Part shown: positions 6,848-11,700 of the stretch, in pieces
Numbering within the stretch: position 1 is the stretch's first letter
Layout of the letters: each line of letters opens with the position of its first letter
Assembly: GCA_903905285.1 (NCBI GenBank)
Contig: CAIVFQ010000185.1
Location: 1-11,700, forward strand
Direction: 5' to 3'
DNA: 11,700 nt
Source: an uncultured Alphaproteobacteria bacterium
Lineage (GTDB): Bacteria > Pseudomonadota > Alphaproteobacteria > Paracaedibacterales > CAIULA01
The notes under the pieces: generated by a model
The model's input: the letters and a program-made list of their open reading frames with translations, nothing else
Told to the model about the DNA's origin: nothing
Database searches by the model: none
Program-made: the position numbers and the translations under genes

Positions 6848-6942
6848 GGGCGAGATTTTTCTTTTATTTGGGTATATCTGATTATTTATTCGCAAGACGT
6901 TTCCAAAGCTGGTGTTTCGTGGCCTTTATTAAATCTCAGTTA

Positions 6943-6961
6943 GATTAATATTTTTTTAATC
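6943..6961. repeat. Short inverted repeat upstream of the repeat-protein gene
   Basis: GATTAA (6943-6948) and TTAATC (6956-6961) form a 6-base perfect inverted repeat around a T-rich 7-base spacer. It sits just upstream of the TATAAT at 6971-6976, a place where an operator could lie. In such AT-rich DNA it may be chance. Confidence 0.25.
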
Positions 6962-6970
6962 ATTAGTCAT

Positions 6971-6976
6971 TATAAT
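6971..6976 (+). promoter_or_regulatory. Consensus -10 box for the repeat-protein gene
   Basis: A perfect TATAAT lies 32 bases before the ATG at 7009. No good -35 hexamer is found 16-18 bases upstream (only AT-rich sequence), so the promoter may depend on an activator or on AT-rich upstream elements. Confidence 0.4.
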
Positions 6977-7008
6977 AAAATCATGAATTGATATTTAAGG
7001 AACAAGCT

Positions 7009-7584
7009 ATGAAATTAACTATAAAGATGATGTCAACTTGTGCTGTATTGTTTGGGTTGCAGGCTTTCACTGCCACCCCTTCTTGTGGATTTGGAGATTT
7101 TTTTAGTGGCCTTCAAGACACTATTAAAAAAGGAGCTGGTGACGCTCTTGAAGGGGCAAAAAAACAGGCTGGTGGGTTTGTCAGTAAGGCTGTTGAAACG
7201 GGGCGCTCAAAAGCTGGTGACCTTGCCAAGGGTGCTGCCGCAAAAGCTAGCGATAAAATTTCTGGTAAGAAGGCACCGGCTCCTGCTCAAACACCGGTTC
7301 CAAAAAAGCGTCCAGCGCCAGCTCCAGTCGAGGAGGAATTGCCTTTAGAGGACTATGATGAAAACGGCTATGATGCGAATGGTTATGATGTAAATGGCCT
7401 TGATGTAGATGGTAATCCAGCGCCTACAGATGACGCCTCTCTAGATGATGGCAGCCAAGATGCGCCGGCTCTGGATGGCTTTGATGAAAATGGTTATGAT
7501 GAAAATGGTTATGACGTAAATGGCTTTGACGCAGAAGGCTATAATGCAGAAGGCTATGATTTTGACGGCAATCCACGGTATTGA
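7009..7584 (+). CDS. Exported protein with YDxNG pentapeptide repeats, function unknown
   Basis: I do not recognise a named family. The 191-residue product has four parts. A signal peptide spans about 1-25 (Lys2 and Lys6, hydrophobic core 11-20). The cleavage site is unclear: after TA (22) or before Cys26, but the latter lacks a proper lipobox. Next is an Ala/Gly/Lys amphipathic helical segment (about 34-88), with LEA-like composition. A Pro/Ala/Lys linker (89-107) follows, then an acidic domain with ten units of a five-residue repeat, [YFL][DN]x[NED]G. Four units lie at 116-135 and six at 158-187, each block closing with DGNP. The ATG at 7009 has AAGGA 7 bases upstream; a TTG seven codons earlier is not needed. 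The net charge changes from basic in the middle to strongly acidic at the end. A surface or envelope role is inference. The stop lies three bases from the convergent dnaE stop. Confidence 0.75.
   Translation: MKLTIKMMSTCAVLFGLQAFTATPSCGFGDFFSGLQDTIKKGAGDALEGAKKQAGGFVSKAVETGRSKAGDLAKGAAAKASDKISGKKAPAPAQTPVPKKRPAPAPVEEELPLEDYDENGYDANGYDVNGLDVDGNPAPTDDASLDDGSQDAPALDGFDENGYDENGYDVNGFDAEGYNAEGYDFDGNPRY
7354..7413 (+). repeat. Tandem 15-bp coding repeat, block 1 (4 units)
   Basis: Four consecutive 15-base units encode YDENG, YDANG, YDVNG and LDVDG. Units differ mostly at third codon positions and at the variable third residue. The block is followed by the codons for NP. This is the shorter of two blocks in the gene. 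Confidence 0.85.
7480..7569 (+). repeat. Tandem 15-bp coding repeat, block 2 (6 units)
   Basis: Six consecutive 15-base units encode FDENG, YDENG, YDVNG, FDAEG, YNAEG and YDFDG, again followed by NP. The order of variants (ENG, then VNG, then a DG unit and NP) parallels block 1, so the second block probably arose by copying the first and then gained units. Confidence 0.85.
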
Positions 7585-7587
7585 TTC

Positions 7588-10500
7588 CTAGCTGGAAAAA
7601 CTAAACAGTTGGCTGCGTTGATCTGCATTTAAATGATACCCCCCTGGCAAGGTAACCCGCGCTGGGGGCAAGTCTGGCAATATTACATCCAACTGTATGC
7701 GTGTTTTCCCGTTGGAGAATGTTTGTAAAAAGGCCTTGAATGCCTGCATGTCAAAATTTTGATCAACTTTCAAAACCACAGACTGTGATTGGGTTTTATC
7801 GTCAAGTAATTCCACGCTTTGAGCGGTTAATCGGTAACTTTCCCCTTCAGCCCGCAGGCCAGCAGCCACGTAAACAGCTGTGCCGGGGTTCAGGAAATCA
7901 CGGGTTTTTTGGTAAATTTCAGAAAATAAGGCAATCTCGTACACACCAGTGGTATCCGACAAACCGACAAACGCGAATTTTTGCCCATTCTTTGATGTAC
8001 GTTCTTGTTTGAATAAAATGATTCCTGCCACATTAATAGCTGCCAGGTTTTCAGTGGCCTTTGCGGCTAAATCTTCGCTGTTGGTTAACTTTAACATTTC
8101 CAAGCTGTCTTTATAAATATCCAAAGGGTGGGCACTTTGGTAAAAGCCCAAAGCATCAAACTCTTTTTGCAAGCTTTCTAGTAACCCCCAGGCTTTAACA
8201 TTCGGTAACGTTAAGGGGGCCTCCTGTGTCTGTTGGCTTCCGCCAAATAGAAGGGTTTGTTTGTTGGTTTTTTCTTGCCGTTTTAAATGATTTTGGCTTA
8301 ACAGAAAGTCAACAGAGTCAAAAACCTGACGGCGGTTTATATTTTCAAGTTCTAATAAACTATCCAAGGCTCCAGCCGTGATAATGTTTTCCAACTGGCG
8401 TTTATTGACCGTTTTACCATCAAGCCGGGCGGAAAAGTCAGCAAGGTTTTTAAAGGGGCCGTTTTCAGACCGTTCTTTTACCAAGCTTTCCATCGCCTGC
8501 AATCCCACGTTTTTAATGGCTGCTAGGCCATAACGTACGCCGTTATTTTCAACAGCGAATACCGCCTGCGAATGATTCACATCAGGGGGAAACAATGGCA
8601 TGCTGGCGCGCAGTAAATCTTGCCGATAAAGGGTCAGCTTATCGGTGTTATGCATATCATAGGTCATGGTCGCTGCAAAAAACTCTAACGGGTGATTGGC
8701 CTTTAGATAAGCTGTTTGATAGGTTAACAAAGCATAGGGCGCCGAATGCGATTTGTTGAAACCATACCCAGCGAACTTTGCCATCTGATCAAAGATCTGA
8801 GCTGCTACACTTTTATCGACACCATTTTGAATGGCCCCAGTTACAAACAAGTCTCGTTGGGCATCCATTTCAGACTTAATCTTTTTACCCATCGCGCGAC
8901 GCAAAAGGTCAGCAGCCCCTAATGTATAGCCACCCAACACCTGGGCAATTTTCATGACCTGTTCTTGATAAACCATGACCCCATAGGTGGGTTCCAAGAT
9001 GGGTTGTAAGGAGGGGTGCAGGTATCGCACCTCTTCCTCTCCATGTTTACAGGCCAGGTAACGCGGAATATCGTCCATCGGGCCAGGGCGATACAAGGCA
9101 ACCAACGCCACAATATCTTCAAAACGATCAGGTTTTAGGCGTCTGAGAACATCCCGCATGCCCGCACTTTCAACCTGGAACACGCCCACAACTTCAACGC
9201 GGCATAAAAGCTCAAAGGTGACAGGGTCATCTAAGGGGACTTTGCTTATTTCAAAGGGAATGCCTTTGGCACGAATCAGCTGGCTGCACCGTTCAATAAC
9301 AGTCAGAGTTTTCAGCCCCAAAAAGTCAAATTTTAATAGGCCTGCTTCTTCCACATATTTCATGCTGAATTGGGTCGCTGGCAGTTCTGATCGTTCGTCT
9401 TTATATAAAGGCACCAATTCCCACAAAGGCCGATCGCCAATGACAACCCCGGCTGCGTGGGTGGAGGCGTGCCTGTACAATCCCTCTAGCCGAATGCCTA
9501 TATCAATTAAGTTTCCAACAGTCTCGTCTTGTTCCCTTTGTTGTTTTAAACTGGGTTCTAAGGTTAAGGCCTGTTCTAAGGTAACGGGGCTGGCTGGGTT
9601 ATTGGGAATCATTTTACAAATGCGGTCAACCTGCCCATATGGCATTTGCAAGACCCGCCCCACATCACGCAGAACAGCGCGCGCCTGTAGCTTACCAAAG
9701 GTAATAATATGGGCAACCCGATCATCACCATATTTGCGTCGCACATATTGAATGACTTCATCCCGTCGATCTTGGCAAAAGTCGATGTCAAAGTCAGGCA
9801 TGGAGACACGTTCAGGGTTTAAGAACCGTTCGAAAATAAGCCCAAAATGAATGGGATCCATATCGGTGATGGTTAACGACCACGCCACCAAGGAACCGGC
9901 GCCCGACCCACGCCCTGGCCCCACGGGAATGTCTTGTGATTTGGCCCATTGGATAAAGTCAGCCACAATCAAAAAATATCCGGCAAACCCCATGCGACTG
10001 ATAATATCAAATTCATAGTTTAGGCGTTCAATATAATCATCCCGAACTTTGGCGTGGGTTTGTTCGTCTTTGAATCGCGGAAAAACTTCTTCCTTTAAGC
10101 GTTTCTCTAAACCGTGTTCAGCTTGTTCGCGCAGTTCTTCTTGTTCACCACGACCAGTTTCGGTTAGAAAAGGGGGTAAAATGGGGGGGTGACCCATGGG
10201 CATAAAATGACAGCGTTGGGCGATTAAGACTGTATTTTCTAATGCCTCTGGCAAATCTTTGAACAGATTCTGCATTTCAGCAGTTGATTTAAAATAATGT
10301 TCCGCCGTGACCCGGTGACGATCGTCCTCGCTGATATACCGCCCCTCAGCAATACACAACAACGCATCATGGGCCTGGTACATATTGGGCTGGTCAAAAA
10401 AGACATCGTTTGTGGCAACAAGGGGTAGATTGTGCTCTAAGGCAAGGTCTAAGAACTTAAGTTCAAGCCGTTGCTGTTCCGCTAAACCATGACGCATCAA

Positions 10501-11016
10501 TTCAATATACAGTCGTCCATCAAATAACATTTTTAATGTTGTCAGGAAATTGGTAACTGCGTCTGGATTTTGGCTGATTAGGCGTCCAAGGGGGCCTTTA
10601 TGACCGCCCGTTAACAAAATCAACCCTGCCGTTTTGCCTTGCAGATCGTTTGGCGTAATGACCGGTTTATCAGTGCCCGCCATAGGATTTAAATAAGAAT
10701 CAGAGACAACCTTTAAAAGATTTTTATACCCCTGTTCTGTTTGCACCAAAAGAATCAGCGGGGCATAACCCGATAAAGCCTCTAGGTATAAATTAACCTG
10801 ACACCCGATGATGGGTTGGATTCCAGTTTTGGCACATGTGGCGGCAAATTCCAAAGCCCCGAAAAGATTCGCTGTATCGGTAATCGCCACTGCGGGCATT
10901 TTATTTTTTTGGCACAGCTGAGGGATCAGCTTGATGGGCAAAGCCCCTTCTGCTAAAGAATACGCGCTGTGAAGGCGTAAATGTACAAAACCATAAGGAG
11001 CAGAGGAAGAAGTCAT
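7588..11016 (-). CDS. dnaE: DNA polymerase III alpha subunit
   Basis: DnaE is the catalytic subunit of the replicative polymerase: template-directed DNA synthesis at the fork, together with the beta clamp, the epsilon proofreader and the clamp loader. The 1142-residue protein is close to E. coli's 1160. In order: PHP domain (about 8-280; HLRLHS at 12-17), palm with GPGRGSGAGSLVAW (366-379) and catalytic PDFDIDF (407-413, Asp408 and Asp410), third catalytic Asp564 in KFDFLGLKT, fingers (about 570-830) with VALYRPGPMD (639-648) and NKSHSAPYA (754-762), helix-hairpin-helix near 836-846, an internal beta-clamp motif QTLLF (920-924), an OB fold (about 992-1070), and a short C-terminal domain for tau contact. 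No motif is missing. The ATG at 11016 has no Shine-Dalgarno, but the protein starts as expected just before the PHP domain. The start lies about 80 bases from the opposite-strand peptidase gene. Confidence 0.97.
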   Translation of the reverse strand: MTSSSAPYGFVHLRLHSAYSLAEGALPIKLIPQLCQKNKMPAVAITDTANLFGALEFAATCAKTGIQPIIGCQVNLYLEALSGYAPLILLVQTEQGYKNLLKVVSDSYLNPMAGTDKPVITPNDLQGKTAGLILLTGGHKGPLGRLISQNPDAVTNFLTTLKMLFDGRLYIELMRHGLAEQQRLELKFLDLALEHNLPLVATNDVFFDQPNMYQAHDALLCIAEGRYISEDDRHRVTAEHYFKSTAEMQNLFKDLPEALENTVLIAQRCHFMPMGHPPILPPFLTETGRGEQEELREQAEHGLEKRLKEEVFPRFKDEQTHAKVRDDYIERLNYEFDIISRMGFAGYFLIVADFIQWAKSQDIPVGPGRGSGAGSLVAWSLTITDMDPIHFGLIFERFLNPERVSMPDFDIDFCQDRRDEVIQYVRRKYGDDRVAHIITFGKLQARAVLRDVGRVLQMPYGQVDRICKMIPNNPASPVTLEQALTLEPSLKQQREQDETVGNLIDIGIRLEGLYRHASTHAAGVVIGDRPLWELVPLYKDERSELPATQFSMKYVEEAGLLKFDFLGLKTLTVIERCSQLIRAKGIPFEISKVPLDDPVTFELLCRVEVVGVFQVESAGMRDVLRRLKPDRFEDIVALVALYRPGPMDDIPRYLACKHGEEEVRYLHPSLQPILEPTYGVMVYQEQVMKIAQVLGGYTLGAADLLRRAMGKKIKSEMDAQRDLFVTGAIQNGVDKSVAAQIFDQMAKFAGYGFNKSHSAPYALLTYQTAYLKANHPLEFFAATMTYDMHNTDKLTLYRQDLLRASMPLFPPDVNHSQAVFAVENNGVRYGLAAIKNVGLQAMESLVKERSENGPFKNLADFSARLDGKTVNKRQLENIITAGALDSLLELENINRRQVFDSVDFLLSQNHLKRQEKTNKQTLLFGGSQQTQEAPLTLPNVKAWGLLESLQKEFDALGFYQSAHPLDIYKDSLEMLKLTNSEDLAAKATENLAAINVAGIILFKQERTSKNGQKFAFVGLSDTTGVYEIALFSEIYQKTRDFLNPGTAVYVAAGLRAEGESYRLTAQSVELLDDKTQSQSVVLKVDQNFDMQAFKAFLQTFSNGKTRIQLDVILPDLPPARVTLPGGYHLNADQRSQLFSFSS

Positions 11017-11095
11017 GAAGAATTATTACCAGGAAACGTCCGTTGGGGATAGTCTATAGGGAGTCTATTCGGTGTGAGTAAAATCCATTACAGCC
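11017..11095. promoter_or_regulatory. Divergent gap between dnaE and the prepilin peptidase
   Basis: For dnaE, a leftward promoter can be proposed: TTTACT (11077-11082), 18 bases, TATAGA (11053-11058), each matching four of six consensus bases, with a leader of about 30 bases. No rightward promoter or ribosome binding site stands out for the peptidase. Both genes must be served by this gap of about 80 bases unless the peptidase start lies elsewhere. Confidence 0.35.
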
Positions 11096-11700
11096 TTGTC
11101 TTTTTTAATTGGTGCCTGTTTGGCCAGTTTTATAATGGTTTTGTCTGAACCTTTAACCAATCTTTGGCGTCGTTCAGCATGCGATTCTTGCCGTCAACCG
11201 TTGGCGTGGTTCCAGCTGATTCCTGTCTTATCGTCTTGGTTTTTACGACCCCGATGTAGAAGTTGCAACCATCAACCCAGCTTGATTTATGGACTTATTG
11301 AAGCCGTTATAGGTCTGATGTTTGCGATCACGGCGACTGTTTGGTCATTAGGATGGTCGCTTATCCTCATAGATATTTTTATTCTTATAAGTCTGCATAT
11401 AAGCCTGTGGGATTGGCGCTGTCGGCAAATTCCTGTTATAGACCTTGGCTTGTTAACCTTTTTAACAGGTCTATATACGATTGCAGAGGGTCATTTTCCT
11501 GTATCGTCCCTTGTGATGCTTGGGCTGTTAGTGGCGTTATATACGGTTTGGGGACTTAGAAGAAAACCGTTTCCTTTAACAAGCGGTGATTGGGTTTTAT
11601 TAATCATCGCCGGTGGTTGGCTTGGGCCTGAAAGCCTTCCCCTTTTTTTAGCAATGGCGGGCGGATTGGGTATTTTCACAGCGGTTATATACAAACGGCA
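11096..11700 (+). CDS. Prepilin peptidase (A24 family, PilD-like), 3' end beyond window
   Basis: This is an inner-membrane aspartic peptidase that cleaves prepilin leaders after the -1 Gly and usually N-methylates the new N-terminus. The frame is open from 11078 to the window edge. Numbered from the TTG at 11096, it shows the N-terminal GACLASFIM helix (6-14), two zinc-type pairs CDSC (29-32) and CRSC (54-57), the conserved Leu/Ile-Tyr-Gly-Leu-Ile-Glu after them (64-69), catalytic Asp106 in WDWRCRQIP and catalytic Asp165 in SGDWVLL, with multiple membrane segments. The spacing of the aspartates (59) is close to that of known PilD/TcpJ enzymes. Odd points: the usual Lys of GDxK is Val here. 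No ATG or GTG exists in frame before the homology, since a TGA sits at 11075-11077, so the start must be a TTG or a rarer codon, or the 5' end is frameshifted. It may process the pilin encoded at 397-1056. Confidence 0.85.
   Translation, partial: MSFLIGACLASFIMVLSEPLTNLWRRSACDSCRQPLAWFQLIPVLSSWFLRPRCRSCNHQPSLIYGLIEAVIGLMFAITATVWSLGWSLILIDIFILISLHISLWDWRCRQIPVIDLGLLTFLTGLYTIAEGHFPVSSLVMLGLLVALYTVWGLRRKPFPLTSGDWVLLIIAGGWLGPESLPLFLAMAGGLGIFTAVIYKR

Noticed and set aside
6988..7008. Upstream TTG start for the repeat-protein gene
   Set aside because: The ATG at 7009 has AAGGA at ideal spacing and begins a normal signal peptide. The TTG would place charged residues ahead of it and has no site.
7354..7569. 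YDxNG repeats as EF-hand or dockerin calcium loops
   Set aside because: The five-residue period leaves no room for the 12-residue loop with flanking helices. Only a general acidic, possibly cation-binding character can be claimed.
7585..7587. Terminator between the repeat-protein gene and dnaE
   Set aside because: Only three bases separate the two stop codons and no GC-rich hairpin with a T-run is visible on either strand nearby.
9158..9751. Rightward 197-codon open frame antisense to dnaE
   Set aside because: It lies wholly inside the polymerase gene, has no signal of its own and reads as compositional shadow. The opposite frame has clear catalytic motifs.
11341..11694. Two short open frames on both strands at the right end
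   Set aside because: Both overlap the prepilin peptidase frame, which carries the CxxC pairs and both catalytic aspartates.

Overview
The window looks like a chromosomal stretch of an alphaproteobacterium, possibly a host-associated one of the Holosporales/Rickettsiales kind. The grounds are moderate. The housekeeping proteins (DnaE, an RhlE-type helicase with a GFGDxVPAF tail, RsfS, RlmH, RlmB) have an alphaproteobacterial look. Base composition is moderately AT-rich with very AT-rich gene gaps. Several genes encode Sec-exported proteins I cannot match to a known family. No rRNA, tRNA, CRISPR array or insertion sequence was seen.

Layout, left to right. Positions 1-396 hold no confident gene: a GC-rich edge, a 33-codon leftward frame with a good ribosome binding site that is cut by an in-frame stop, and an AT-rich gap. 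A leftward type IV pilin or pseudopilin precursor follows (397-1056). Two rightward tandem genes come next (1254-2486 and 2538-3824). They encode diverged paralogues with signal peptides, a shared C-x21-CC cysteine pattern and an EEW[ST]CC motif. The second carries a basic stretch, PSKRLKVE, that resembles the c-Myc nuclear localisation signal. It converges on, and overlaps by 56 bases, a leftward four-gene cluster reading helicase (5355-6773), rsfS (4985-5344), rlmH (4528-4971), rlmB (3769-4512). All four act on RNA or the 50S ribosomal subunit, and their spacing of 10 to 15 bases indicates one operon.

To the right, a small rightward gene (7009-7584) encodes an exported protein with an Ala/Lys helical middle, a Pro/Ala linker and ten units of a YDxNG-type pentapeptide repeat. 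It ends three bases from the stop of leftward dnaE (7588-11016), the replicative DNA polymerase alpha subunit. At the right edge, in the opposite orientation to dnaE, is the start of a prepilin peptidase (about 11096 to beyond the window). It retains both catalytic aspartates and both CxxC pairs but has no conventional start codon.

A pilin-type precursor and a prepilin peptidase imply a type IV pilus or type II secretion machine. Three Sec-exported proteins of unknown family lie between them, one with a possible nuclear import signal. This suggests, as inference only, that some of these proteins leave the cell by the Sec plus type II route and act on a eukaryotic host. The paralogous pair is the best candidate here for something undescribed.
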